In this document: positions 11,545-24,779 of the stretch, piece by piece | Layout: each line of letters begins with the position of its first letter | Position numbering within the stretch: position 1 is the first letter of the stretch | From: Magicicada septendecula | Taxonomy: Eukaryota > Arthropoda > Insecta > Hemiptera > Cicadidae | Direction of reading: 5' to 3' | NCBI GenBank assembly: GCA_034769895.1 | Contig: CM068367.1 | Span: forward strand, 1,318,339,046-1,318,403,045 | DNA: 64,000 bases | Notes under the pieces: model-generated | What the model was told of the DNA's origin: nothing | What the model saw: the letters and a program-made list of their open reading frames with translations, nothing else | The model's database searches: none | Translations under genes and position numbers: made by a program

Positions 11545-12476
11545 ATGTTCGTTCTCCCATTAATTATAAATAAAGATATAGATTATGATATCGAAGGTGG
11601 TGTATACAACTTAAAAAACTTCTTAATAGTGCGTAAATTCAGAGTTGTTTCAGTTTGCCTGAAAACTTCGTCTCTGTTGAAGTTTGTTGAAAGATTCACA
11701 TTAAAAACACACATGAGAGTTCGGCTCCTTCGAGATGAGACGGCCCAACATTTTGCAGATAAACTTCTACAAATCGGTGAAGGCACATTTCCGACTGAAT
11801 CGAACGGAGAAATTAGCTTTCCACATGATTTTTGCACTCTGGTTGCAACGGTTGAAGAACTGATCGACAAAATGTATCCAGGTATACTTGAAAATTACAG
11901 AAATTACGAATGGTTTATGCGAAAGAGCCATTCTTGCAGCTAAAAACGATGCCGTGCACGAGTTGAACAGCCGAATTCAAAATATGATACCAGGCCCAGT
12001 CACAGAGTACAAATCTATAGATACAGTAGTAGACGCTGATGACGCAGTGAATTTTTCCATAGAATTTGTGAACTCACTAGACCCTACTGGAATGCCACCA
12101 CATCGCCTTCAGCTTAAAATCGGTTTTGTTATCCTGCTGTTACGTAATTTAGATCCACCGAAACTTTACAACGGTACCAGACTCAGAGTGAAAGACTTTT
12201 AGCTAACGTCATAGAAGCTACAATCTTACAGGCAAAATAAAAGGTGAGGACGTATTCATTCCTCGAATACCATTGATCCCAACTGATATGCCCTTCAGTT
12301 TCAAGCGATTGCAATTCCCTGTGCGACTTGCTTTTGTCATCACAATTAACAAGGCGCAGGGCCAATCAATCAAGTGGTGTGGTGTTCACCTAGAATCCCC
12401 GTGTTTTTCTCACGGACAGCTCTATGTAGCGTGCTCCAGAGTTGGCTCACAAAAACACCTCTTTATTAGACGGTAA
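11545..12476 (+). pseudogene. Helitron Pif1-like helicase, C-terminal part
   Basis: This is the C-terminal part of the helicase domain of a Helitron Rep/Hel protein, the enzyme that unwinds DNA during rolling-circle transposition. In order, the frame gives a FTLKTHMRVRLLRDE segment followed by FADKLLQIGEGTFP, AILAAKNDAVHELNSRI (motif around the second RecA fold), DPPKLYNGTRLRV, the [12 protein letters not shown] motif (motif V-like) and [13 protein letters not shown] (motif VI), ending at HLFIRR and a stop. Frameshifts near 11,900, 12,197 and 12,227 and the loss of the Walker A/B and Rep parts make it non-functional. The first 12 kb-offset copy keeps only its last codons inside the window. 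Confidence 0.85.
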
Positions 12477-12904
12477 GGAGGTAAGACGAGAAATTTCGCT
12501 TACAGGCGAGGATTGCGATAGACTTTGTCGTTGCACCCTTAAATTTAGTGTTGTATTATATTTTGAAAATTGTATTTATTTGTATGCATATCGTATATTT
12601 GTATAAGTTATTGTTTTTGTACCTTTGTGTAAGTTTCAAATACATGTTTCTTTTAAAACTACACTCATTTTCATTTAAACAATAACTATTGTAATATTCT
12701 ATTCAAATTTTTGCAATGTTGTATAACAAACTATTGTAATATCTATTGTAGTATTCAAGCTACATTTGAAAGATTTAAATTTAAAATAGCATGGAAAAGA
12801 GGTTTATTTTTCGTCGCTGAAAGTTAGTGATAATTTTTGACAAAAAAAATATAGGAGCCTATGAATAAATTATGAACCCGAACAACGCTGGGTAAATCGG
12901 CTAG
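11545..12904 (+). mobile_element. Helitron, 3' half (copy 2)
   Basis: Coding remains of the helicase followed by 430 bp of tail, ending in CTAG at 12901-12904 before T, with the ACCC/GGGT hairpin upstream. The 5' end (TC start, Rep nuclease domain and first helicase motifs) was not found. The element is therefore 5'-truncated or its first half is beyond recognition. Confidence 0.75.
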
Positions 12905-12948
12905 TATATATGTATATAAATAAATAAATAAATATATATATATATATA

Positions 12949-13240
12949 AATCGGTTCACAACGTTATCCTACGTCTTCCGATCCCTAGTCTCCATTGGTC
13001 TCGATGTAACCAAGATTCTTCTTCCAATTCCCGGTCTCTCATTGCCTGGTTGATGCCTTCTCTTCAACTCAACCTAGGTCTTCCTCTTCGCCTACGACCG
13101 TATGGTGTCCATCTCAAAATTTGCTTGGGAAGTCGATTATCCGGCAATTTTTTGCACATGCCCAAACCATCTTAGCTGTTTTGTTTTTATGTCGTCGACA
13201 ATAGAGTACTGTACCCCCATTATCTAATGGGGACTAACTC
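12949..13240 (-). pseudogene. LINE ORF2 C-terminal relic (copy 2)
   Basis: Copy of the relic at 515-800 with the same stops and frameshift, so the damage predates the duplication. Same KTKQLRWFGHV and RGRPRLS landmarks on the minus strand. Confidence 0.65.
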
Positions 13241-13299
13241 CCCAATACTTAGAAAACCATTTATTGTTAAAGAGCCTAGCAAACAGCCCCCTTTGCTGA

Positions 13300-14040
13300 A
13301 ATATGTTGTTAATTATTTCTTTTTCCTATAAGGTATCATTGATTGATATAAACATTATATGTTTATCATCCGCTTAATTGGTTAATTCTAATAGTAATAT
13401 TCTTTGTTTAGAATTGTATCGACAAAATGTGAACGAGAACAGGTTCTTGAGTCAGATGACAAGGCATGAATGGTTGTGCGCATACAACATTCACCTTACT
13501 AGATACAAACCTATATGTAAATACTGTATGCAATTAAAGCATAAATAAAGACCGTTTCACACTTGGGTATAAGTAGGTTAACATACATCGTTAGACAATC
13601 AGTTATCTGACGCTTACCACCGCAGTGTTACGTAATGGCAACTGACGTGTTTGATGACACAACAGAATCACATTAAGCGGCGTATCTAAAGCTGTTGTTG
13701 TTGGCAACTCCTTGAGAGTAGATAAGGTAACGTTAGACTGTGTACGGATACCCGAATGTATGTCAATGTGGGAAGATGAACAGAGATTTCAATAGCAAGT
13801 TTTTAATGTTAATAGCGTCTCATAAAAATTGCGTCTTACCTAAATACCGTTAACATAACACAAATATTCAGTAAAATATAGTGTGGTTATCGTAGTCATT
13901 ATTGTTGTCACATAAACACAAAATACTAATCGTACTCTTACGTAAGTAATGCTTTGCGTTTGTAGTGTTTTAAGCTGTCATAGTTGTAAAACCAGTATTA
14001 AACTAAGAAATTGAAAACATTTAATAAACTGATTTTACGC
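13300..14040. repeat. Internal repeat copy A'
   Basis: Recent-duplication counterpart of copy A. Conserved 13-codon frame at 13635-13676. Confidence 0.8.
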
Positions 14041-14349
14041 ACATAAAACCGGGTTTTTATCATTTATTATAAGAATTAATTTGTAATTTTTAATAATTCA
14101 TTATTTTATATAACACCGTTTCTATCCACGCCGTCATGGTCATTAGCCTTTATCTATGCAAGTCCCCCTCTGTTCTGACTCCTTCCAACCTGCTCGGATG
14201 TAACAATGAATGCGTGTAAGCTACGCTTCTTTTACGTTAAATAACTTACAAGCGCCCAAAATAATTACTTACTTAATTACTTAAGTTATGTTAATTTATT
14301 AACATATTTTATTGAAAATAGCGTAAATGTTTTCATAATGTTTGAAGTA

Positions 14350-15143
14350 ATTTTGATTGATTTTACCGCAATGTGCTTGTTAATTATTTTGTTTTCCTTT
14401 AAAATATTATTGATTGATCGGAAAAAAGGTAAAAGTAGGAATTTCTTGAGACAGGTAGCAAGACATAAATGATTAGATACATATAATATTTACCATAGTA
14501 CACACGAATCTATATGTAAAATACTATAAGCGTTTAATGTTTGAACGAAGACATACTAATATTAATATTCAAGCTCTGTAGATTAACAAAAGCATTACAA
14601 TGACAAGCAGTTATCTGGCGCTTACCACCAAGTGTTATACAATGGCAACTGACGTGCTTGATGACACAACAGAATCACATTAAGCGGCGTGCCTTAATCT
14701 GGTGACATTGATAACGCCTAACGTTAGATAAGGTAACGGTGGACTGTGTATTACGTACTGATGCACAAATGTGAGTCAATGTGTAAAGACGTACGGAGAT
14801 TACAGTAGCAAGTTTTTAATGTTAATAGCGTCTCATAAAAATTACGTCCTTCCTATAAACCATTAAAGTAATACAAATATTCAGTGCAACTTTGTATCGT
14901 TATCGTAGTCATTACTGTTGTCACATAAACACAAAACATTTGTGGCTCTCATACGTAAGGAATGCTTTATGTTTGTAATGTTCAAACTGTCACAGAAAGA
15001 TAAAAATGTACCGTTCTTAACGCCAAATGCGACACACTTTAAACAAAATATGATTATAAGTTTGAAAGGGTAATAACGTTAGAACATAATTTAAATGATT
15101 GTGAAAGTAGAGCAGTTGGTAAACTTTATCTGAAGAAACGAGG
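14350..15143. repeat. Internal repeat copy B'
   Basis: Recent-duplication counterpart of copy B. Conserved 13-codon frame at 14642-14683. Confidence 0.8.
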
Positions 15144-15620
<477 letters not shown>

Positions 15621-16434
15621 ATTTACAGAATCGGACACATTGCAAATTACTGAAGCAATTAGGTTCGTCCAAAATGCAGAAGCACGATGGAAAATGTGCA
15701 TTTGGGGTGTTATTTGTATCAAAATTGACATCACTCGGGACTAATAAATCTTGTTCAACATACTGGCAATTAAACGGCTAGAATCACTACTATAATAATA
15801 CTCTTTTGTACATTTTAATTTGTAGGCTTTTTACAGATGTGCAATCCGTCTATATTTGTGTGGGTTCTGACAGGAATAGACCGTAAAATGTTAGTACAGA
15901 ACTTACGTGTTTTACTCTACATGCACAACAGCCAACGTTTTGTTAGTTAATATACATTTTGTTTATTTTTATGTTAGACATATCTGTTTTTCTAATATAA
16001 AAGGTAGAATAGGAAATTTTTTATAATAAACAGTAACAGGTCTCTGCAGTCAAGATAAAGGTATTAGTTCTAGTGTCCCATTCACTTGATATCTGGGAAC
16101 ATTCGTATTTTCTTGCATTATCTTTTACAGAATGGGATTTAAGTCTACGTAATCAATTACAAGAAGTACATGTGTTGTTTCACTGAACTGTAAAGCTTAG
16201 TAAGTCGACACCTTGATAACTCGAAAAAATTATTTTCCGTCGTTGAGTTTCCATAACTTAACAGCAGGGTACTTGCATATGTAAGGAATAATATTTTATA
16301 CCTGTTTATTGACGTTTTTAGACAGTCTTATAGAAAACAGAAGTGCTTCAACCGGCATAGTAATTCACACAGTGGAGAGTGAGTCAATAATTAATGTTTA
16401 CATGTTATCAGTGTACCGCTGTACTTTGTAAGAC

Positions 16435-16650
16435 TCATGTCAAGTGATATTTGAGCGAAGAATGATGATTAATGTCGGTTGGGGTTGCGTTTTGAATAAA
16501 CCGATGTGTACACGCGATTAAAATAAAACTGCGTACAGTAGGGTCGCTGTTTTCAAATAAAAGGTAGAAGCGTAGAGATGTCTGATAAACACGGTAGGCC
16601 ATTAAAAATAATAAGAGTCTAAAACTTGTGTTGTATCCCCAAGAGATCAT
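16435..16650 (-). other. Small repeat-unit ORF, copy 2
   Basis: 71 codons, two residues different from the frame at 4002-4217. Function unknown and coding status doubtful. Confidence 0.25.
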
Positions 16651-16679
16651 TCTTTTTGGTTGTCCCTACACAAAACACA

Positions 16680-16780
<101 letters not shown>

Positions 16781-18688
16781 GACGTAGACATGCTCATATA
16801 CAAATTTTTACGTGTTAAGAGTTAGTATTTACTAACTGAGAATATGAAAAATTAATTTTGTGTGCCAAAGAAAATGTTCTGGTGATAAATAGCTTCATTC
16901 CTACGTTCGAAATCTTGAAGGAAAACGAGGGACGTTGTATTAAACGGTCCAAAAATGAATGTAAATACAAATGTATTTATATAATAATAGCTGCCTCACA
17001 GTCATAAAGATCACACCCATACAATCCTAAACGCACTTGAACACCCATACCCCCTTGAAAGAATACGATTCTTGTAGTTACACCCCGAACGCTGCTATTA
17101 CGCAGAGGGCTTGAGCCCCGCCGTCCTTCCATACAGGCTACAAGCTATAGTTAAATATTATGGTTGTTTAACGTTATCAGTAAAGGTACGGTCGAGCTCA
17201 CAGGGCGGTTTAGGTCAAGGCCTGACACACAGAATGCTCCCGGCAGAGACTTTGTTGATTCACTGTATCACCTAAAGGATGGACCCGAGACTTTATATGA
17301 TAGCGTTATAGCATTATTCCTTGATGAGGATGAGAAAGGTAAAAAAAAGGAAAACATACAACACTGGATCTTCCTTTTCTACATAGAACAAATGAAGGGA
17401 AATTTTACACGTTGACATTTTAGCCTGTAGATAATGAAAGGAAATCCATCAGTCCATCACTGTTGTAGAATTGATGACGAACGAATGCTGTTAACTTCTC
17501 TCTTTATTGAAACAAGTACAAAAACATTTATGTAGAGACTTTAAAGCATATAATTCACCCTTGGCAGTTTATCTGCGCAGCTTTATATTAGAAAGAGACA
17601 GTTTATTTAACCATTTATTTTAATTTAAATAAAATAAAAAAATTTATTTTTTACTTTAATTGGAACAATAAAACATACAATTACGCTTAAAAATGCACAG
17701 GAAAACAGTCCAATTGATGTGTCTACTCCAATCGGACTGTTCGGCTTTTATCATTTGTTGTGAGTATTAATTTGTAATTTTTAGTAAGTGATTATTTTAT
17801 ATAATGCCGTTTCTGTCCACGCAGTCATCAGCGTTTATTAATGCACGCAGTGCAAACCCTTTTTGTTAATTTCTCTCCCCCCCAGTTCTGTCTGCATCCA
17901 ACCTGCTCTAATATAACAATGAAAGCCTGTAAGCTACAAACACCAGTTGCTTCTTTTATGTTAAATAACTTTCAAGAGCCGAAAATAAAAAGGATTATTT
18001 ATTAACATATTTGTTTGGAAACAGCCTAAATGTTTTCATATGTATAACATTTTTGGTTTTTACTGAAATATGCTTGTTAATTATTTTGTTTTCCTTTAAA
18101 GTGTTATTGATTGATAGGACAAAAGGTAAAAGTAGCAGGTTCTTGAGACAGGTGATAAGACATAAATGATTAGATGCATGTAATATTTACCATAGTACAC
18201 ACGAATCTATATGTAAAATACTATAAGCGTTTAATGTTTGAACGAAGACATACTAATATTAATATTCAAGCTCTGTAGATTAACAAAAGCATTACAATGA
18301 CAAGCAGTTATCTGGCGCTTACCACCAAGTGTTATACAATGGCAACTAACGTGCTTGATGACACAACAGAATCACATTAAGCGGCGTATCTTAAGCTTGT
18401 GACGTTGATAACGCCTTAACGTTAGATAAGGTAACGGTGGAGTGAGTATTACAGTACGTACGGATGCATGAATGTGAGTCAATGTGTAAAGACATACGGA
18501 ATTACAGTAGCAAATTTTTAATGTTAATAGCGTCTCATAAAAATTGCTTCTTACTTAAATACCTTTAACATAATATAAATATTCAGTAAAATATAGTGTG
18601 GTTGTCGTAGTCATTATTGTTGTCACATAAACACAAAATACTAATCGTACTTTTACATAAGTAATGCTTTGTGTTTGTAATGTTTTAA

Positions 18689-19815
18689 GAGCACTCGTAA
18701 CCGGCTATGCTTACCATGTTAAATTCATCAATTTTGAGACTCATTATCTCAAAACCTGTAAAATATAAAAGTCTGAAATTTTAGCATGCAGGTAAGCCCG
18801 TTATACGCTACAAACGCAAATAAATTATGAAGATATCTTTTTATGAATTTTTATAATTAGTTTTGTTTTGCTTAAACAATTTGCAAGCAACAATTAAATG
18901 GCACCAAGCAAGCATACTTATTATTTTTTTACGTTTTTATTTTTAAAGTGAAACTTTATAGTCCTAGTAGTGTAGTTACATCTCTATTAACCCAATAGTC
19001 ACAAAAATTTCAGCTTGATAGTTTATTTGGTTTCGAAAATAATGGATCAATTATCTAAAAATTTAGATCTTCAGAAAAACGCATTTAAAGTTTTTAAACT
19101 CATTTTTACTGTTCTACCTTATTTAAAATAGCCCAGCTCCATACTCGGGGTCTTCAGATATCTCCATTTGGCCTTTTTGTTTTCTGTTTACATTTCTAGT
19201 CGACTGTCTAAACTTTGTCATCAGTTTATCTACTGCTGTCTCTGCCTCTAGGATCCATTGCAAGTTAATTTTATTCATTATCTTAACCATATTTGATCCT
19301 GGTTTTATCCTTAATTTTTGTAAGACTTAACATTTATTTATGTTACCTTCATTGAAGGTCAACACAGCGTCATGTACAATCAAAACCAATCCAATAAATA
19401 TATTTTGTGGCAATCTGTTCTAAATCAAATGGTTCAGTGACTCGTTTGCATTCTGTATACTACCATAAGACATTTTTTTAACAAATTAGAATGTCTCAGA
19501 TCACCAAATATTGGCTTTATGACATACAATACAGACATTGGTAGTGAATGTTTAAGTGAATAAGTTTCATGAGTTAGGTTGGCCCGGTTATATTTGCACC
19601 AAGAGTCTGCATTTTTAGGGGAAAATAGGAACATTATTAACACTTTGACAGAAATTTCCTATGAGCTCATTTCTTGTAAAAATAAAAAAAAATGTATTAT
19701 TAAGCGTATTTACATACATTTGGCATCAAATTACTCAGAAAATATTGAAGATTTTTGAAAGACAAAACAAAAACAGAAATCGATTTTTTGGTCGACTTGC
19801 CGGTTACGAGTGCCC
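18689..19815 (-). mobile_element. TTAA-flanked DNA transposon, internally deleted
   Basis: 1127 bp bounded by inverted ends GAGCACTCGTAACCGGC and, on the other strand, GGGCACTCGTAACCGGC (16 of 17 identical). It is flanked on both sides by TTAA (18685-18688 and 19816-19819). The homologous repeat copies A and A' have a single TTAA at the same place, an empty site, so the boundaries are exact. A transposase remnant lies on the minus strand. Confidence 0.85.
19123..19643 (-). pseudogene. Mutator-like transposase, C-terminal relic
   Basis: Read on the minus strand, the frame begins with a segment containing SWCKYNRA, then HSLPMSVLYVIKPIFGDL and LLKKC. This is the pattern of the proteins annotated in many invertebrates as Mutator-like transposases (WCKY ... 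IKPIF-DL ... LLKRC ... QNxNESxN). After a frameshift and an in-frame stop near 19,430 the similarity resumes: NESLNHLI, a TFNEGN segment, a basic helix-like stretch, and a terminal EDPEYGAGLF with stop. The N-terminal part and catalytic core are missing, so it cannot be active. Family assignment is from memory of the motif pattern; the TTAA target site is not what classical Mutator elements use. Confidence 0.6.
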
Positions 19816-19999
19816 TTAATCTGTCATAGGTAGATAAAGTTGTATCGCTACTATCGCCGAACGCAACACACTTTAAGTTAAAGTCGGTTGTAATTTAAAA
19901 GTGAAATAATGTTGGAAGATAATTCAAATGATTTGAAAACTAGAGCAGTTGGTAAACTTTATCTAAACAATGAGGTATACATGATGTTTACAGAATTGG

Positions 20000-21700
20000 A
20001 CAGATCGCAACTTCATGAAATACGTAATTAGATTTATCAATAATACAGAAAAACGTTGGAAAATTGTACACGTAGAGTGTTATTTGTATTAAGACTGCCA
20101 TCAGTCTTGGACTAATTTGCCTTGTTTAACCTATTGGTAAATAAAAGGCTAAAATCGCAATAGAATATTCTTTTTTTGCTTCAGTAAATAAATTTTAATT
20201 TGTAGTCCTTTTATCACATTTTAAAACATATGTGCGATACGTCAATAAAAATGCTTGAATAGTTTGAATATTTGAATGTAAACTGTCAATATTTGAAAGG
20301 TTGCTCACAGCGGATTGACCGTAAAAAGTCAATATTATACTTACATGTTAGGCTCTACATGCACAAGAGCCAACACTTTATTTAAATTTAATTTACGTAT
20401 TTTTGTGTGTCAGACATCGCTGCTTCCCAGTATAAAAAGAGAGGAAGTAATTTTTTACTATAAACAATAACAGTTCTCTGTAGTCAAAATAAAGATATTA
20501 GTCCTATTTAACCATATTATCACTTGATAGCACGGGAAAATTATATTATCTTGTATTATCTTTTACAAAATGGAATTTAAGTCAACGTAATCAGTTATAA
20601 GAAGTAAACGTGTTGTTTCAGTGTACTGAAAACCTCAGTAAGTCAAAACTTCTATAACTCGAAAAAAATATTTTCCGACATCTGTAAGAAATATTATTTT
20701 ATACCTGTTTATTGATAATTTTAGTCACTCGCACAAAAAAAACAAATGCTTTAGGTGGCACGATAAGTCATACTAGGGGAGAATGAAACGGCGAATAATG
20801 TTTACATTTTTTTCAATGCCAGCGATGTATACCGTAAGATCCCTGTCAAGTGACATTTGAACGATGAATGAGGGTTAATATCGGTTGGGGTTGCGTTTTG
20901 AACAAACCGATGTGCACGCACAATTAAAAAAAGAACGCCCACAGAATGGACGCTGTTTTCAACTAAAAGGCAGACACACAGAGATGTCTGATACACACAG
21001 TAGGCCATTAAAAAGTCATAAGAGTCTAAAACCTGCGTGTTTTGCGTATCATTCTTCTTGAATGTGCCCACCCCCTACACACACACACACTCAGGCGCAA
21101 GGACATGTTCGCATACAAGATTTAGCGTGTGTGAGTTAGTATTTACTCACTGAGAATATGAAAAGATGATTTTTGTGTCGCCTGAGAAAATGCTCTGTGA
21201 TGAATATCTTCAATCCTACCTTTGAAATTGTAAAAGAAAACGAGGGAAGTTTTATAAAACGATGCACAAATGAGTGTAAGTATACTATATTATTATTTAG
21301 TTGACTTACACTTATCTAAACCTAAACGCTTTGGAACAACCAAACTCTTTGAAACAGTGCGATTCTTGGATTCCCACCGTTCTGCCACAAGCTTAAAATA
21401 GTAAGGGTTGCTTCACGTTGTCAGTAAAGATTTCATGGAGTGACGGCACTAGTAGGTGGAAAACTGCCCTATTGATGCGTACTTTGATTGCACTGTAGAC
21501 ATACTGTACTACGTACTAATATCTACATTTCATTCTTTTTTTACTGATATCTGTTGTAGAAAAATGATCGGCATAATATCAGTAATGGAATTTTTCTAAA
21601 ATAATGTTCACATAATAGTGTAGATCAAGACAAATTCTTTTTTACATTCTTCTTTTAACGTCCAGTGTAGGCATGTCGCCTGATGTGTCAAAAGACTCTC
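20000..21700. other. Unit III, no gene recognised
   Basis: Diverged counterpart of 3188-5520. Only the small minus-strand frame at 20802-21071 (see 4002-4217) stands out. A short CA run lies at 21,080. Confidence 0.5.
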
Positions 21701-22790
21701 TCACCACTAACTTCCCATCTCTACTTTTGCCAACTAGAAATTCACGCTGTCTACAGTATTCTCAATCTAGCAAATGGCTTATATATTGTATAGTTTATGT
21801 GCCTAATCTAATATTTACTTTACGTAATATTTTAATGAAAATAGTATTATACAAATTGGATCACTTCATATCTAATGTTAATTTATTTTAAGTTTTTAAC
21901 TGCAATTCAAAATAATATTTACTATAATTTTAAATCTTCACTGATTCTTTTACTATTGACTTGGTCACTCGACGTTTTACTTGCTGTAGCTACTAAATCT
22001 TTCATTTCGTAAGTTTCCACAAGACGGTATGCTTCTCTTGTGTGACTTTGACTTTGTGCTGGTTTGACCTTGTATCTGGACTAACACTCGACGTGTATAT
22101 CCTTACTTCTGCACTTAATCTTGAATATTTAGTTTTCTGGACGGCTTTTTTCAACAGAACCTGTCGTTCTGTTGTCTTTATTTATTGTAGTTCCTTTAAT
22201 GCTTCCATAGTTAATAATATTAATTCCCAGACATATGAATTTGAAACTTGTTTAACATATTGTTGAAAACCAATTTTTATCTTATAGAATTTTGAGAGAT
22301 TGTCATTGATTTTCTTTTTCATCAGATACAACCATTCTAAGTTACTTACAATCATGTTAAACTGCTAAAGCGAGTGCTGCAGGTCGTCTTTATTTTTATC
22401 ACTACAGTAACGTCATAAGCATAACATGTGTTTCTGTTTTGTGTTTCACGTGAAGAGACTCTTTCGTCTTAAGTTTCTTGAGAAGTTCGTCCATAATTGA
22501 ATTGGACAGTTACTACGAAAATTAGGAGTTTGCTGGTTTGTCGCAGACGGTACGTACGTATGGCATGTTGGCATTTTGTTTCTGGAGCTCTTAATTATAT
22601 CGTTGTAAGAGCGTTCTGTTGCATATGTGATATAAAGGTGACAGTAATTAGTGTCTTACAGACTAGTTAGTCGTCAACATGTGATGACAGAAATCATGCC
22701 AAATCGATACGCATCCTGATTATTGAGTTCAGACATTACTGTTTTTATCGATGGAAATATTCGAGTATAACGCACTTATTAACAATTTAT
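21701..22790. other. No recognisable gene
   Basis: Open frames of about 70 codons at 21,673 and 22,042 show no motif. Equivalent to the larger 5.5-8.7 kb stretch of the first unit but without the inverted Penelope-type pairs. Confidence 0.5.
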
Positions 22791-23600
22791 ATGATTTGTT
22801 AATAACATTCACGGCACACACGCACTGCAATATGAAACTATTATTGTTTATAACTTAAATAATCTTAATCTCAGGGATCAAAACTGGTATAAATAGATCG
22901 TGTATTAAGCTTACACAACTCCGGCTTCTTGATGTGTTCTCGCGTTAATGCTCAGAATAGCACGATAGGTATTCTGCCCCTAACGGAAATCTTCCACTCT
23001 TCGCGAAAAAGCACTAGAATATGATCTATTTAATTATTTGAGTTCTATAATGTGGCAATGGTTACGTAGAACTCTTACCGTTAACCAACTACTAAGTCTT
23101 ATGGAAATGGACTTGTCTTGTCACGAAAATCTTGTGACAGCGAGTACGTCTTTCTTTGGCAAGACTTCGGAACTGACTGAACGATCCGTTCTCTGTAAGA
23201 GACGGTCTCAAATAAATTTCAGACCTTCTGATTGGTGGAAAATCTAGCAACGTTATAGGTAGTCTTAGTGATAGCCAGACAGCAGGTTAAACCTCTGTCC
23301 GATTCTGCAAAGGCGCGTCTAGATTTAATCTCAAAATTTTTTACTTTCGAGGAGATAACGAAATAAAGAAGCACTGATTTCATTAAAAAAAAACAAAAAT
23401 TATAGTTGTGGAGAATTGAGTATGAAAAATGTAGCTTAAAACCATGAGAACACCCTGTCCAAGTTTCAGAACAAAATATTAACTTTCAATGAAGTTATTA
23501 AATAAGATGTGAATCACCCGCGCACCCGCGCACTTAGACACAAATATTTTACATGACATAAAAGAGTATAAAAGTATACACATTTTGACATAACACAGCT
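22790..23600. repeat. Old unit block, copy 2
   Basis: Diverged counterpart of 8730-9600, including the CGCGCACCCGCGCAC run at about 23,518. Confidence 0.6.
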
Positions 23601-23850
23601 TTGTTCAAAACTTATGACTTCTTTACAAAGAAAAGAACAAAATCAATTTTTAACATGTCTATGGCCGTCAGAAAATGTACAGCATTAATATCCCTACTAT
23701 ATGAAATTCATATCCAGTGTTCGGTTGCAATATATATATGTAAAATATTTCAGTATACCGTAAGTCTATTGCATTTTATAAGTATAGAATCTTTAGTCCA
23801 CTTTTAGTCAAGCGTTTTAAGAGAATGTGTTTTTGAGTAATTATTTTAGG

Positions 23851-24360
23851 CGGTTGTAAGTGCTTGAACCGTTAAAAGTCACTTAACATAATAAAGGCAA
23901 CGAGGTCGCCGCTCTCCATTGTTATAGCAGTGGCAAGTTGAAGAGATTTAAGAGACAGAAAGAGAAGTATAAGACGAGTTTTGTATAGAAAGGAGTTAAT
24001 GCATTGTACAGCATTGAAACAGCATTACTTTATATACCGCTGCTTTATTTAGTGAATTACAAATTTTAACCTCAAGAAAAAGTCGCATAAGTCGGTATTT
24101 TTGTTAATAAATGTGATTTGACTAAGATCTGTTATGTCATTTGTAGCAGAAATTTCAGATATTTGGCAACATTTTCTACTACACTGCGACTATTATTTTT
24201 ACTATTATAAAATAAAGGCAATAGTCAAACAATATTAAATTCTATTTTGTGATTTATTGGTCGCAGCAAATTATATTACTTTATAATTTTAATTTAAAAA
24301 ATAATACGTACTTCTACATGTTTCTCTTCATTCTAATTCTTTTTCTTTTCTTCATGTTTC
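23851..24360. other. No recognisable gene
   Basis: A/T-rich, no motif supported. Confidence 0.5.
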
Positions 24361-24396
24361 TCTTCTTCTTCTTCTTCTTCTTCTTCTTCTTCTTCT
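24361..24396. repeat. (CTT)n LINE tail
   Basis: Twelve CTT repeats; on the minus strand this is a (GAA)n tail directly after a LINE stop region. Confidence 0.9.
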
Positions 24397-24770
24397 ACCC
24401 GTCTGGTGTCGAGGTTTTTGAGAGCTCACGATCTAGTCGTGTCCACTACCAAAACCCGGGCGCGGGCCCGAACTGTTCCTCTGCCTTCTACACTTTTCTT
24501 GATGTTGACCGCCCATTTCGTTCTGGGCCGTCCTATTCATCTTCTGCCTTCTGGTTTTGTCTCTCATCCTCGTCTCGGGTACCTTTCCTCATTCATCCTA
24601 CAGATGTGACCAAACCAGGGCAGTTGCGAGCTTTCAATTTTTTTATTCAAATGTATTCCGAATGTTAACGTTTCTCAATCTATCTCTACAAGTTTTTCTC
24701 TCAATTCTATTCAGGAATCTCATCTCAATTGCTTGTATTCTCTTGTTATGTCTGTCTTTATAAATATTAA
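24397..24770 (-). pseudogene. LINE ORF2 C-terminal relic
   Basis: Minus-strand frames show IQAIEMRFLNRIE then a CRDRLRN patch, VNIRN, and, after frame breaks, an ARTKWAVNIKKSVEGRGTV segment ending in LDTRRV with a poly-Glu/AAG tail. This is the C-terminal end of an insect LINE polyprotein downstream of the RT. Several stops and shifts are present. It is a different LINE family from those at 515 and 2718. Confidence 0.6.
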
Positions 24771-24779
24771 CAGTAGTAA

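Larger units (their letters stand above)
17743..23850. repeat. Old diverged copy of the repeat unit (unit III)
   Basis: Colinear with 1635-5520 and, after a shorter middle, with 8730-9600. It starts at the equivalent of 1635 and carries repeat copy D with the 13-codon frame at 18339-18380. It lacks the LINE insertion and the long GA/CT tracts, so those are younger than the split. It carries its own DNA transposon at 18689-19815. Confidence 0.8.
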
